Positions 8,915 through 18,406 of a DNA stretch of 64,000 bases are shown in pieces (position 1 is the first letter of the stretch; each line of letters starts with the position of its first letter). The notes beneath the pieces were generated by a model, which saw only the letters and a list, made by a program, of their open reading frames with translations, was not told the DNA's origin and ran no database searches. The translations under genes and the position numbers were made by a program. The DNA is from MPNO01 sp965205995 (GTDB lineage: Bacteria; Pseudomonadota; Alphaproteobacteria; MPNO01): contig OZ242200.1 in NCBI GenBank assembly GCA_965205995.1, forward strand, positions 1,116,001 through 1,180,000, written 5' to 3'.

Positions 8915-9720
8915 CCCCACCAGCGCCGTGTCCGCCGGTATTGTTTGACGTCACGGTAGCTCTGGCGTTCGTCGCCGCTGACGCCGAGATAGAATTCCTG
9001 CACGTCGCCATGCGCCTTCAGGGTGTCGGCCGTGCCGTCATAGACGATGATGCCGTTTTCCATGATGTAGCCGTGATCTGCGATTTCCAGCGCGGCCCGA
9101 ACGTTTTGATCGACGATCAGGAGTGTCAGACCGAGTTCGCGGTTGAGGTCCTGCAGGCTGGACAGCACCAGACTCGCCATCGCCGGGGACAGGCCGAGCG
9201 AGACTTCATCGACCATCATCAGGCGGGGCTGACTCAGCAACGCCGCGGCGATGGCGGTCAGCTGCCGTTCGCCGCCCGAGACGAGGATCGCGCGACGGTC
9301 TCGCTTTTCCGCGAGCAGCGGAAACAAATCATAGACATTGGAAAGCGTGACCTTGGGGTCGATGCCTTCCTTCGAACGCCGACCGCACCAGCCGATCTCG
9401 ATATTCTCGTGAATGCTGAGCGTGGTGAAGACCTTGTGCTGCTCGGGCACCAGGGCGATTCCCATCCGCGCTGTTTGATCGGGCCGAAGGCCCCGGATGG
9501 ACCGTCCGGCGAAACGGATCGCGCCATCGGTGATTTCCGCCTTTTCGGCCGGCAGAAAACCGGAGATCGCCCGCAACGTGCTCGTCTTGCCGGCGCCATT
9601 CAGACCGATCAACGCGACGATGGATCCCTCGCGAACGGAAAGGGAGACGCCCTGCATGGCGCGAACCACCTCTCCGTAAACCACTTCGAGCTGTTCGGTG
9701 ACCAAAAGCGGCTCGCTCAT
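8911..9720 (-). CDS. livF: Branched-chain amino acid-type ABC importer, ATP-binding protein LivF
   Basis: A 269-residue ABC ATPase: Walker A GLNGAGKT, signature VSGGERQLTAIAAAL, Walker B LMMVDEVSLGL (Glu replaced at the usual DEP position by DEV) and the LivF-typical LIVDQNV. It forms the heterodimeric motor with LivG. ATG 9720 overlaps the livM stop (ATGA), so translation is coupled. The C-terminal 20 residues (DERQSYRDVKQYRRTRRWWG) form a basic, non-conserved extension that overlaps the livG start. Confidence 0.9.
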   Translation of the reverse strand: MSEPLLVTEQLEVVYGEVVRAMQGVSLSVREGSIVALIGLNGAGKTSTLRAISGFLPAEKAEITDGAIRFAGRSIRGLRPDQTARMGIALVPEQHKVFTTLSIHENIEIGWCGRRSKEGIDPKVTLSNVYDLFPLLAEKRDRRAILVSGGERQLTAIAAALLSQPRLMMVDEVSLGLSPAMASLVLSSLQDLNRELGLTLLIVDQNVRAALEIADHGYIMENGIIVYDGTADTLKAHGDVQEFYLGVSGDERQSYRDVKQYRRTRRWWG

Positions 9721-10805
9721 CTTTGCCTCATCTGGTCCAGCGGCCGGTATTTGAACGGCCAGAGCAAGAAATAGTCTCGAACCCGGCGCCAGATTTCGGC
9801 CAGGCCGAGCGGCTCGAACAGCATGAAGCCCACGATCAGCATGCCGTACAGCACGGAGTGCATTCCGCTGATCGAGCCTGCCGAGATTTTGACGCCGCCG
9901 ATCTTGAGGAGGAAATCCAGCCCGTAGGGCATCAGAGTGATCAGGAAGGCTCCGAGAATCGAGCCCAGCACGCTTCCCAGCCCGCCAACGATGATCATCG
10001 CCAGATAGGCGATGGCGAGATGGAGATCGTAGAAACCCTCGGTCACGACACCTTCGTAGTAGGCGCCGAGGCAACCGGCGAACGATACCAGCATGGAGGT
10101 GATGACAAAGACCGAGAGCTTGGCCCGGTGAACCGAAATACCGAGCGCCGCGGACGCCACCTCGTGGTCCGCCACCGCGACCCAGCGCCGTCCCAAATGG
10201 CTGCGCTGCAAGTTCAGCGCGCCGATGACGACCAGGGCGGCGATCAAGAGGAGGAAATAGTACCAGGGCGTTGCGTCATAGAGCTCGACGAAACCCAAAT
10301 CGGGGGGGTCGATCAATATGCCTTCCGTCCGGATGACGCGGGCCAGATAGACCGCAAACGCCGCGGTCACGCCGAAATGGAGAGCAAGGGTCGTGATGGC
10401 GACGTAGAGCGCCTTCAGTCTCAGGGACGGGATGGCGACGATGAGTCCGAAAAGACCGCCGGATAGCGTCGCGACGATCAGGCTAAGCCAGAACGGGGCC
10501 GCGAAGTGATGGGACATCGCGCCGGCGGCGAAACCGCCGATGGCGAGGAATGCCGCCTGGCCGAGCGAGACTAGCCGCGCATTCCCGGTCAACAGGTTGA
10601 GGCCCACCGCTCCCATGACCGCGATCAGCGACAAATTGGTGATATGCAGCCAATGCTGGGTAACCAGCGTGGGCCAGGCGACGGCGGCGGCCGCGCCAAA
10701 GCCGAGCCACACCCATTCGCGCCCGCGAAACAGTTCGAACCGGTGGGTGATGCGCGTCGGGAGGGTGGGCGGCCGACGAGCCGCGTTGTTTCCGCCCGCG
10801 CTCAC
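9717..10805 (-). CDS. livM: Branched-chain amino acid-type ABC importer, permease LivM
   Basis: A 362-residue inner-membrane permease with many hydrophobic segments. The family hallmark GLNLLTGNARLVSLGQAAF (about residue 60) and the conserved IIVGGLGSVLGSILGA near the C-terminus are both visible. The GTG start at 10805 overlaps the livH stop by four bases (GTGA), and the open frame further upstream is only the antisense shadow of livH. LivM pairs with LivH to form the translocation pore. Confidence 0.88.
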   Translation of the reverse strand: MSAGGNNAARRPPTLPTRITHRFELFRGREWVWLGFGAAAAVAWPTLVTQHWLHITNLSLIAVMGAVGLNLLTGNARLVSLGQAAFLAIGGFAAGAMSHHFAAPFWLSLIVATLSGGLFGLIVAIPSLRLKALYVAITTLALHFGVTAAFAVYLARVIRTEGILIDPPDLGFVELYDATPWYYFLLLIAALVVIGALNLQRSHLGRRWVAVADHEVASAALGISVHRAKLSVFVITSMLVSFAGCLGAYYEGVVTEGFYDLHLAIAYLAMIIVGGLGSVLGSILGAFLITLMPYGLDFLLKIGGVKISAGSISGMHSVLYGMLIVGFMLFEPLGLAEIWRRVRDYFLLWPFKYRPLDQMRQR

Positions 10806-11659
10806 ACGCGTTCCAGTTCTTCGACGGTTCCGAACAGCCCCCACGGACGGAACGTCAGGACGACCAGCATCAGGACGACCAGGGCGATTTCCGCCCAATG
10901 GGACTCCACGAGCTGGATGGTGACGAACTCCACCACCGCCACCGTCAGGGCGCCGACGATGGCCCCGCGAAAGCTGTCCATTCCGCCTATGAAGGCGGCG
11001 ATCAGGGCGTTGACGCCGATCAGCGTTGCGGCTGTCGAAATCAGGGCGCGCTGTCCGTGCAGATACCCTGCCGCCGCTCCGACCACCAGCGCCAGCACCC
11101 AGGCGATACCGACGATGCGGTCGACATTGATGCCGCGCTGCGCGGAAAGAGTCACGTCGTCGCTGACGGCACGCATCAAGAGGCCGGTGCTGGAATAGAA
11201 GTTGAAGATAATGATCAGCAGCACGCAGCCCCAGGATCCACCGAGCACCATCAGATGTTCGGCCCCCAATTCCGTGCCCGCGAAAACGACGGCATTTTCG
11301 AATGGCGAGTCGAGCATCTTCGTATCGCCACCGAAGAAAATGACCATCAGACCGCGGATCAGGATCGCAACGCCCACAGTCGTCATGATCCCCACGACCG
11401 GGGATTCGCCGAGAATGCGGCGCATGATCGAAACATAGATGAGCGCGCCGACGACGGCGCCCGTGGCCAATGTGACAGGAATGGCGATGAACCAGGGCAG
11501 GCCGGCCCCTGTCGTTACCGCGGCGACATAGGCACAAATGATCGCGAGCTCGCCCTGCGCCAGATTGAGGACCCGGCTCGTGCGATAGATCATCACCAGG
11601 CCGAGCGCCAGCAACGCATAGACTCCGGCGATCTCCAGGACGGTTATCACCTGCAGCAT
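10802..11659 (-). CDS. livH: Branched-chain amino acid-type ABC importer, permease LivH
   Basis: A 285-residue permease with a hydrophobic profile across its whole length. The N-terminal GVYALLALGLVMIYRTSRVLN followed by AQGEL is the LivH signature, and FIGGMDSFRGAIVGAL near residue 230 is the conserved cytoplasmic loop that contacts the ATPases. It is the first membrane gene of the livH-M-F-G run, and each junction overlaps by four bases or so. The binding protein gene lies 122 bp upstream. Confidence 0.9.
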   Translation of the reverse strand: MLQVITVLEIAGVYALLALGLVMIYRTSRVLNLAQGELAIICAYVAAVTTGAGLPWFIAIPVTLATGAVVGALIYVSIMRRILGESPVVGIMTTVGVAILIRGLMVIFFGGDTKMLDSPFENAVVFAGTELGAEHLMVLGGSWGCVLLIIIFNFYSSTGLLMRAVSDDVTLSAQRGINVDRIVGIAWVLALVVGAAAGYLHGQRALISTAATLIGVNALIAAFIGGMDSFRGAIVGALTVAVVEFVTIQLVESHWAEIALVVLMLVVLTFRPWGLFGTVEELERV

Positions 11660-11781
11660 CGCGGCACCCTCGTCCGTGTCGTCCTATTCGGTCAGCCAGT
11701 GCCCGAATGGCGGTCGACTAGAGAAAAGTCAGGCCTGCGGTCCGCCCCGATCCCAAAGAAGAGCTGCTCCGCGCGGCCTCT

Positions 11782-12990
11782 TCAATTCTTGATCTTGTAC
11801 TGAAGCGTGCTCGGAGCGGCGACCCAGCCGGTGACGGGCTTGAATTTCTTCGATGCGCCATCGAACTTGTAGACCTTCCACCAGGACGTGCCCTGATGGT
11901 CGTTGCCCTTGAAGGTGATCGGTCCGCCTGTGAGCTGTCCCATGTCTACTGAAATGTCGCCCAGCGCCTTGTTCAGGGCTTCCCCCGAGCACGGCCAGCC
12001 GCACTTCTTCAACGCTGCTTCGGCCAGCCTGGCGCTCACCCATCCGATGACGTGGTTGACCGCGATCACATTGGGGTCCATCCCGAATTTCTTGGCCGTC
12101 GCCTTTATTTCCGCCAAATCGGGCGTTTCTTCATGGGCCAGCGTGTAGCGGGAGAACGTGTACACGCCCTCCGAGACACCGGCCTTCTCGATACCCTGGA
12201 TCAGGCCCGCCTCGCTGATGCTGACGTTGTTGAACATCATGGGGCCCTTGTAGCCGCCCGCACGGGTATGGATCATCACGCCTTCGGTCAGCCGGGGCGG
12301 CAGATGGGTGACGACGAGCTGCGGCTTGGTCCCGGCAATCTTCTGTCCCAACGGTCCGAACTCGACCTTGCGCGGCGAGAAGAAGACCTTCTCCACCGTG
12401 AACCCGCGATCCTTGAACGATGCCTCGGTGTGGGCGCAGGCGGCGAACCCGCCGGCGGATTCGATCGTCACGCAGGTCATGCGCCCCTTGCCGGGGAACA
12501 GCTGTGAGGCAAGCTTGCCCGCAACCTCGCCCGCGACATTGAACGGATTGCCTGTCGAATACGCGTAGTCAAGTGCCGGCGGCAGGGTCATGCCGATGGC
12601 GCTTACCGAAGATATCGCCGGAACCTTGTGTCGTTTGGCGAGCTTGTAGATGCCGGGAAGGGTGCTCGACATGCTCATCGCCCAAAGGCTGTTCACCCCT
12701 TCGCTGCTGATCAGCTCGCGAGCATGGGCTGAGGCGCGCTGGGCATTCAACTGGTCGTCGCGAGTGACAATCTCCACCTTGCGCCCGTTGATCCCTCCCG
12801 CGGTGTTGACACGTTTCATGTAGAGCTCGAAGCCCTGCAGGACCGGCTTGAATGTGTCCACGAACGGACCGGACAGGTCGGTGATGTAACCCAGCTTATA
12901 GCTTTCCGCCGCGGCGGGCGCAGCTAGGCCGGTGGCCAATCCTGTCGCGCACAGAAATGCTGCGAAAACGGATGTGGACGTGCGTTTCAT
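11782..12990 (-). CDS. Periplasmic substrate-binding protein of the Liv-type ABC importer
   Basis: A 402-residue type-I periplasmic binding protein. A Sec signal peptide is clear, with MKRTSTS, a hydrophobic stretch and likely cleavage after AAPAAAES. The mature part opens with YKLGYITDLSGPF and then GGINGRKVEIVTRDDQ, as in LivJ/LivK-like receptors. The start is set at ATG 12990 because GGGAGGAAACTGTC precedes it; the in-frame ATG at 13023 has no such site. Receptors of this branch in catabolic operons commonly bind aromatic or short-chain acids. The ligand is not readable from sequence. Confidence 0.88.
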   Translation of the reverse strand: MKRTSTSVFAAFLCATGLATGLAAPAAAESYKLGYITDLSGPFVDTFKPVLQGFELYMKRVNTAGGINGRKVEIVTRDDQLNAQRASAHARELISSEGVNSLWAMSMSSTLPGIYKLAKRHKVPAISSVSAIGMTLPPALDYAYSTGNPFNVAGEVAGKLASQLFPGKGRMTCVTIESAGGFAACAHTEASFKDRGFTVEKVFFSPRKVEFGPLGQKIAGTKPQLVVTHLPPRLTEGVMIHTRAGGYKGPMMFNNVSISEAGLIQGIEKAGVSEGVYTFSRYTLAHEETPDLAEIKATAKKFGMDPNVIAVNHVIGWVSARLAEAALKKCGWPCSGEALNKALGDISVDMGQLTGGPITFKGNDHQGTSWWKVYKFDGASKKFKPVTGWVAAPSTLQYKIKN

Positions 12991-13110
12991 GACAGTTTCC
13001 TCCCGTTGGTTGGGCCCCTTCATCTCGGAATGAGGGCCAGCGATGGACGCACTCCTTCGTCCCTGTGACCTGAGCTCGATGCCGCGTTGGCAAAGCGGTG
13101 CCGTGCCAGG

Positions 13111-14985
13111 TCAGGTTCCCTCATACATGTCCTCGATAAGGTGCTGGAACATGTCATAAGCGTGTGCACGCTTGACCTTGCGTGTGGGCGTCGTGTCTCC
13201 TTCTTCCGGATCCAGTTCCTTCGGCAGGATGCGGAAAAACTTGATCTGCTCGGGCCGGGCCAGCAGTTCGTTGGCACGGGTTACCTCCTCGCCGACGTGG
13301 CGGATCACCTTGTCATTCTCAACCAGACTCTTGAATCCCGTGTAGGGAACGTGGTTCGTTCGCGCCCAATGGGACAGCGTGTCGAAGTCGATCTCGATCA
13401 GCGCGGTAAGGTACTTGCGGTTGTCGCCGAAAATGATCGCCTCGCTGACATAGGGGGACATCTTCAGGGCGTTCTCGACCGTCGCCGGCGCTATGTTCTT
13501 GCCGCCGCTGGTAATCAGGATGTCCTTCTTGCGATCGACGATCAGAACGCAGCCGCTCTCGTCGAAGGCGCCGATATCTCCCGTCGCCACGCTGCCGTTC
13601 TCGGTACGGGCGAGGGCGGTCTCCTCGGGGTCTTCCCAGTAGCACAAGAAGCTCCCCGGCCCGGCGACGATGATCTCGTCGTCCGTGCCGGCGACGACTT
13701 TGTTGGGGTAGATCGTTTGCAAAGGGTCTACCGGACGCGGCCACGGTGCGTTCTGAAGCGAGGTTACCCCCGTTTCGGTCGTACCGTAGAAGTTTCTCAG
13801 GGGAATTCCCCAGGCCTGCCACCGTTCCTGCACACCTTCTGGCAGCGGGGCTCCCCCGCTGGCGCCGCCGACGATATGGGCCATGCCCGTCTTGTAGAGC
13901 GCCGGCCAAATCATCAGCGCATGCAGCAGTCGATACCGGGCTTCCAGCAACAACCCGGCACGGCGTCGACGGCTGTTCCATAGCCGCTTCGCCCGCTCGC
14001 GCCCGGCCTGTTCGGCGAGCTTGAAAAGCCTTCGCCGCAGGTCACCCGACATGTCGACGGCGGTCGATATCTGAGAGCCGAATTTCTGCCAGATGCGGGG
14101 CACACCCAATAACGAGGTCGGGCGGACTTCCCGAAGCAGGGAGCCCAGGGGCTGGCCGCGCTCGGGAATGTGCTGGATGACATCGGCAAAGAGCGGAATG
14201 AAAAGGCTCAGCCCCTGCCCCATCCCGTGAGCTAGGGGAAGATGGGTGACCACCCGATGCGGGCGCTCCGCCAGTTCCGGCATTGCACAAAAGAGGCAAT
14301 AGCCGAGACCCACGAGGATTCCCCCATGCGTGTACATGGCGCCTTTTGCGTCGCCGCTGGTGCCGGATGTGAATATCAGCCCGACAGGCGATTCGGGGCC
14401 GAGGTCGGCAATGCGCTCGTCGCATTCTCGAACCGCTTTGTCGTCGATGCCGTACCGCTCTTCGAGCTCGGCGAACGCCAGTATGCGCGGGTCCTTGTAC
14501 AGGAACCGGGTTCGGCAATCGATGAGGACGATGTGGTCGACCAGCATCTGCCCCGTTGCCGCTTCCGCACCCAGCACCTTGTCCAGATGTTCCTGATCGC
14601 CGGCGACGACGAGCCTTGCGCCACCCTTTCGTAGCTGAAAGGCCACCTCGCTCGGGGACGATGTCGGGTAGATACCGTACGGCACGGCGGCAGCGAAAAT
14701 ACCGGCCATATGCGCGAGTAGATATTCGACGGTGGGATCGCCCATGATCGCCACCCTGTCGCCCCGGGCGAGCCCCAGCGCCAGCAACCCTGCGGCCACC
14801 ATTTTTACGCGCACCAGATACTCGGCCCAGCCAAGCTCCCTGTAGAGACCCTCCATTTTGTAGCGAAGCGCGACGGTGTTTGCGGACTCCGCGACACGTT
14901 CGGCGAAAATTTCGGGAACGGTGGAGCGGCTCAGCCGATCGCAGGCCTCCCTGGCTTGGTCCGCCGAGAAGCCGGTGATGTTCAC
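13111..14985 (-). CDS. AMP-forming acyl-CoA synthetase (long-chain / FadD15-like class)
   Basis: A 624-residue member of the ANL superfamily that activates a carboxylic acid to its acyl-CoA via an acyl-adenylate. The P-loop-like motif LIFTSGTSGDAKGAMYTH, YGTTETG, the TGDIG aspartate motif and RKKDILITSGGKNIAP are all present in order. The start codon is GTG at 14985. Its length and the RKKDILITSGGKNIAP segment resemble the long-chain/FadD15 type rather than benzoate-CoA ligases, but substrate cannot be assigned. It lies 33 bp downstream of the di-iron gene and upstream of the transporter, so it is probably in one transcript. Confidence 0.87.
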   Translation of the reverse strand: MNITGFSADQAREACDRLSRSTVPEIFAERVAESANTVALRYKMEGLYRELGWAEYLVRVKMVAAGLLALGLARGDRVAIMGDPTVEYLLAHMAGIFAAAVPYGIYPTSSPSEVAFQLRKGGARLVVAGDQEHLDKVLGAEAATGQMLVDHIVLIDCRTRFLYKDPRILAFAELEERYGIDDKAVRECDERIADLGPESPVGLIFTSGTSGDAKGAMYTHGGILVGLGYCLFCAMPELAERPHRVVTHLPLAHGMGQGLSLFIPLFADVIQHIPERGQPLGSLLREVRPTSLLGVPRIWQKFGSQISTAVDMSGDLRRRLFKLAEQAGRERAKRLWNSRRRRAGLLLEARYRLLHALMIWPALYKTGMAHIVGGASGGAPLPEGVQERWQAWGIPLRNFYGTTETGVTSLQNAPWPRPVDPLQTIYPNKVVAGTDDEIIVAGPGSFLCYWEDPEETALARTENGSVATGDIGAFDESGCVLIVDRKKDILITSGGKNIAPATVENALKMSPYVSEAIIFGDNRKYLTALIEIDFDTLSHWARTNHVPYTGFKSLVENDKVIRHVGEEVTRANELLARPEQIKFFRILPKELDPEEGDTTPTRKVKRAHAYDMFQHLIEDMYEGT

Positions 14986-15018
14986 GATCCCCGACCAGCG
15001 CGATCGACCACCCCGCTC

Positions 15019-15807
15019 TCACCAGTCGATGTGGGAGGGCACAAACAGGCCGGTCGCGCGAATATCCTCTGCCGTCGGCACCGTCAGCCCGAGCTGTTCG
15101 GACCAGGGCAAAACGGCATCGAGCCAGAGCGGCAACTGTTCCTCGGTATCCTCCGCCTTGAGGCCGTAGTGATGGAACTTTTGCTGCTTCTCGCTGCGCG
15201 GTACCCCGAGGAGCCGGATCGCCTTGGGGAACCAGTCGTTGACCCTTGCCTGGACTTTCTCCCGCGCCTCGTCCCCGTTTTCCTCGATGTGCCGGATCAA
15301 GTGCGTGGGACCGCCCTCGGCGTGACGTTCTTCCTCGGCGATGATCGCCCGGTTGACGTTGGCATAAGGCGCGTAGCTGGTATCCCGCATCGACCAAAGG
15401 AACAACCGGCCGCTTTCCTCCGCCAGCCAGTTGAAGACCAGAACGTCTTCCCAACTCTGCGGGAACTCCCGGTCACCGTGGAAATCCTGGGCGAACGGCC
15501 TGTCGTGATTGGCAAACAGGCTGTAATCGAGGCCGATCCCGGGCAGGATCCGGCCCACCGCACGGCAGTGTCCGACCTCTTCCTCGGCCAAATGTATGCA
15601 ATACCGGACCTTTTCCGGCCCTTCGTGGTAGAAGAGCGGCGCTGCCTTGGCAAAGATGCATGCTGCGGACAACTCTTCCAGAAGCTGCCGTCCGACCACC
15701 CACCGCACCAGTTCCTGGTATTCTTCCGGGGTGTCCTTGAAGGCTTCCTCGGTGATTTCGCTTGGGCCGTAGATCGGCGTGCCGGTATCCAGCGCATTCG
15801 GTGCCAT
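15019..15807 (-). CDS. Ferritin-like di-iron protein related to phenylacetyl-CoA epoxidase subunits (PaaA/PaaC)
   Basis: A 262-residue all-helical protein with the carboxylate/histidine ligands of a di-iron site: helices containing LLEELSAA and EEEVGHCRA, then NWLAEESGR and AEEERHAEGG. This spacing resembles the PaaA/PaaC family, which activate O2 to epoxidise aryl-CoA thioesters. ATG 15807 is preceded by a strong GGGGGAGG site; the much longer open frame upstream is antisense to the SDR. Only one such subunit is seen and no PaaB, D or E partner, so it may work as a single-subunit CoA-linked monooxygenase. It sits directly upstream of the acyl-CoA ligase. Confidence 0.75.
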   Translation of the reverse strand: MAPNALDTGTPIYGPSEITEEAFKDTPEEYQELVRWVVGRQLLEELSAACIFAKAAPLFYHEGPEKVRYCIHLAEEEVGHCRAVGRILPGIGLDYSLFANHDRPFAQDFHGDREFPQSWEDVLVFNWLAEESGRLFLWSMRDTSYAPYANVNRAIIAEEERHAEGGPTHLIRHIEENGDEAREKVQARVNDWFPKAIRLLGVPRSEKQQKFHHYGLKAEDTEEQLPLWLDAVLPWSEQLGLTVPTAEDIRATGLFVPSHIDW

Positions 15808-15942
15808 GCAGGCCTCCCCCCGATATACGAAATTCGCTCGGCTCACTGTAACGGCGATTCCAGCGTTCTTGTTCTTTCTGCGGTGAAAGTATAGTGCCTC
15901 CCGATCGCCGATGAACAGGCAGCGCACGCTTCGCGCAGCGGC

Positions 15943-16773
15943 GTGCCGTCGGGACCCGGGTACCCCGCAGAAACGGATCGATATGCCTGGCGAGAGAGGA
16001 GACGGGAAATCGAGATCAGCGGTCACGCCGCGATCGTGACCGGCGCGGCGTCGGGTCTTGGAAAGGCGACGGCGCTGGCCTTGGCGTCCCGTGGGGCAAA
16101 GGTTGCCTGCCTTGACATAGTGGCCGCGGGGGCGCGCGCCACGGCAGACGAAACGGGCGGTATGGCGGCGCCCTGCGATATCACGGACCCGGATGGCGTC
16201 GAGGATGCCTTGGCAGCAGCCCGCGCCGCGCATGGTCCGGCCCGCATTCTGGTGAGTTGTGCCGGAATCGATACGCCCGGCCGGATCGTCGGGCGAGAAG
16301 GACGGGCCACCCCGCTGGAGCATTTCGCCCGCATGGTCTCGGTGAACCTGATCGGCACCTATAACGTGCTCCGGCTCGCTGTTGCGGACATGAAGGCTCT
16401 CAATCCGCTTGAGTCCGGCGAGCGCGGTGTCGTCGTCAACACCGCGTCGATCGTCGGCTACGAAGGACAGGTCGGTCACACCGCCTACGCGGCCGCCAAA
16501 GCGGGCATCATCGGTTTGACCCTGCCGGCCGCGCGCGAACTTTCCCGGTCGGGTATTCGGGTGAACACGATCGCTCCCGGCCTTTTCGACACGCCGATGA
16601 TGGGGCGCTTGCCCGAAGCGGTACGCGAGACCCTGGGCGCCTCGGTCCCTTTCCCCGCGCGTCTGGGACGACCGGAGGAGTATGCGGAGCTCGCCGCCCA
16701 CCTTATCGGAAATGCGATGATGAATGGCGAGGTTGTACGGCTCGACGGAGCGATCCGACTGCCGCCGGTCTGA
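15943..16773 (+). CDS. Short-chain dehydrogenase/reductase (start codon uncertain)
   Basis: A classical SDR: the NAD(P)-binding TGAASGLG near the N-terminus, the SCAG motif in place of NNAG, and the catalytic YAAAKAG. It would oxidise a hydroxyacyl intermediate or similar alcohol. GTG 15943 is the only usual start in frame but has no ribosome binding site. Homology begins only at about 16009, where GAGAGGAG lies seven bases before an ATC codon. The natural start may therefore be a non-canonical or mutated ATG. It is the only plus-strand gene in the block, divergent from the di-iron gene across 135 bp that should hold both promoters. Confidence 0.75.
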   Translation: MPSGPGYPAETDRYAWRERRREIEISGHAAIVTGAASGLGKATALALASRGAKVACLDIVAAGARATADETGGMAAPCDITDPDGVEDALAAARAAHGPARILVSCAGIDTPGRIVGREGRATPLEHFARMVSVNLIGTYNVLRLAVADMKALNPLESGERGVVVNTASIVGYEGQVGHTAYAAAKAGIIGLTLPAARELSRSGIRVNTIAPGLFDTPMMGRLPEAVRETLGASVPFPARLGRPEEYAELAAHLIGNAMMNGEVVRLDGAIRLPPV

Positions 16774-16790
16774 TCCCGGCCTTTTCGACG

Positions 16791-17861
16791 TCACCGGACA
16801 ACGCCTTCGCGGCGAGGCAGGAGCACGGTGTAGTCCAGCTCAAGGACCACTGCGGGATCGTAGTCGCCGGCGGACGTCCTGAGAGGAAAATCGGCGCAGG
16901 TCCGATCATTCACGGCAACGGTGTGCAAGCGCAGCGCGCCCAGGTCGTCGCGACCGGGAAGCGGCAACCTCTCCAGAACCTCCGACCAGGCGTACAACGT
17001 GTCTCCGGCGAAGACCGGCGCGACGTGCCGGCCGCCGTTGATCGCGGCGACGCGGAAAGCGTTGCCGAGCCCGTTGAACGACAGCGTTCGCGCTATGCTG
17101 ATCACGTGACCCGCCATGACGATGCGGCGGCCGAAACGGCTCGCTTCCATCATGTGCCGGTTGAGATGGACCGGGGCGTTGTTCTGGTAGAGGCGGGTGA
17201 CCATGGCCTGGTCCGTTTCCTCGACGGTTACCCCGTCGATGTGGTCCAGCCGCTCACCGGGCGCATAGTCTTCCCAGAGATGCGCGGATCCGGAAATCCG
17301 GGTGTCGTAGTCTGCCACCGCGAGCCCTTCGGGTACGACAAGTTTTTCGGCGGGAACCGACTCGCCGAGCTCCGGCAGCACGGGCTCCGGTGTCGGCGCT
17401 TCCCGGTCGCGCTTTCGCACCATCACCCAACGGGCGAATTCGACGACCGGATCGCCGTCCTGATTGATGCCTCGCGACCGCACATAGACGATGCCGGTCT
17501 CGCCGCTCCTGTTCTGGCGGAGCCCGATCACCCTCGATGTCGCGGACAACGTGTCTCCCGCGTAAACGGGGACGCCGAACCGGCCGTCCGCGTAGCCGAG
17601 ATTGGAAACGCCGTTCCAGGACACATCGGCCACGGTGCGCCCGAAGACGAGGTGAAAGACAAGAAAGTCGTCCAGCGGCGCAGCGGCGAAACCGAGCCGG
17701 CGCGCGAATGGGTCGGAAGCGTTGACCGCGAATCGCGTGCCGTAGAGCGCCAGGTAGAGGGCCACATCCCCCGAACTCACGGTGCGCGGCGTTGCGTGGA
17801 TCAGTTCCTCGCCCAAGCGAAAATCCTCAAAGAAACGGCCTCGGCTGACTTTTTCTTTCAT
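16791..17861 (-). CDS. MaoC-type double hot-dog hydratase, mesaconyl-CoA hydratase-like
   Basis: A 356-residue protein with two hot-dog folds. The opening FFEDFRLGEELIHATPRTV, followed by GDVALYLALYGTRFAV and SNLGYADGRFGVPVYAGDT, matches what I recall of mesaconyl-C1-CoA (2-methylfumaryl-CoA) hydratase of the ethylmalonyl-CoA pathway and its relatives. These hydrate an enoyl-CoA double bond. ATG 17861 follows GGGCGGAAC. It is convergent with the SDR (17 bp gap). Other ethylmalonyl-CoA pathway genes are not in the window, so here it may hydrate a related enoyl-CoA in the surrounding pathway. Confidence 0.75.
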   Translation of the reverse strand: MKEKVSRGRFFEDFRLGEELIHATPRTVSSGDVALYLALYGTRFAVNASDPFARRLGFAAAPLDDFLVFHLVFGRTVADVSWNGVSNLGYADGRFGVPVYAGDTLSATSRVIGLRQNRSGETGIVYVRSRGINQDGDPVVEFARWVMVRKRDREAPTPEPVLPELGESVPAEKLVVPEGLAVADYDTRISGSAHLWEDYAPGERLDHIDGVTVEETDQAMVTRLYQNNAPVHLNRHMMEASRFGRRIVMAGHVISIARTLSFNGLGNAFRVAAINGGRHVAPVFAGDTLYAWSEVLERLPLPGRDDLGALRLHTVAVNDRTCADFPLRTSAGDYDPAVVLELDYTVLLPRREGVVR

Positions 17862-18406
17862 GTTCCGCCCTTGGACAGGTTCGGCTCGACACCGTGGATC
17901 CCTCTATGAGGCGGCCGGTCGATCCCTCCCCGTGAACTCCGGCCCGATCGCCGAAAGTGCGCCAGGGGAACTGACCTGCCCCACCGACTGGTCCCGCTTG
18001 AATGTTAGTGCATTGACGTATTCTCGGCCAAGCTGTGGGACCTGCGGAGCGCATCGGAGCGGGGCGGCCAGCTTGGCAAATCGATCGTTTCCGGACCCGC
18101 GCATCGCTTACCGACAACCAGCTCGCGCCGGGTTGGGGACGGAGGCAAGGCCCGCGCGTCAGCCTGCCGTTGCAGTTGTGAACTTCGTCCAGATCGAGCC
18201 AGGGAACGGAAATACTGCTGTGCCGGTAGAAGAACATCGTCCCGGAAATCATGCACCGGGCAGAAATCGTGCAATTGTAATTCTCGCCGGAAATGACGGC
18301 GGTTGCGGTTTCTTTCCAGCAGTCCCTGGCCGCCGGACTCACCCGATCGAATCGCTTGAGACACCCGGCATCGGTAACGACGTCGGACCTGTTGCAGAGC
18401 GCGCCG
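17862..18406. other. Non-coding or decayed stretch before the JAB gene
   Basis: Long open frames exist on both strands but have no protein-like conservation that I recognise. In related ubiquitin-like conjugation operons an E2-like gene would precede the JAB/ThiF gene, and I looked for one here without finding it. The stretch is probably eroded sequence plus the promoter of the hydratase gene on the minus strand. Confidence 0.35.
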
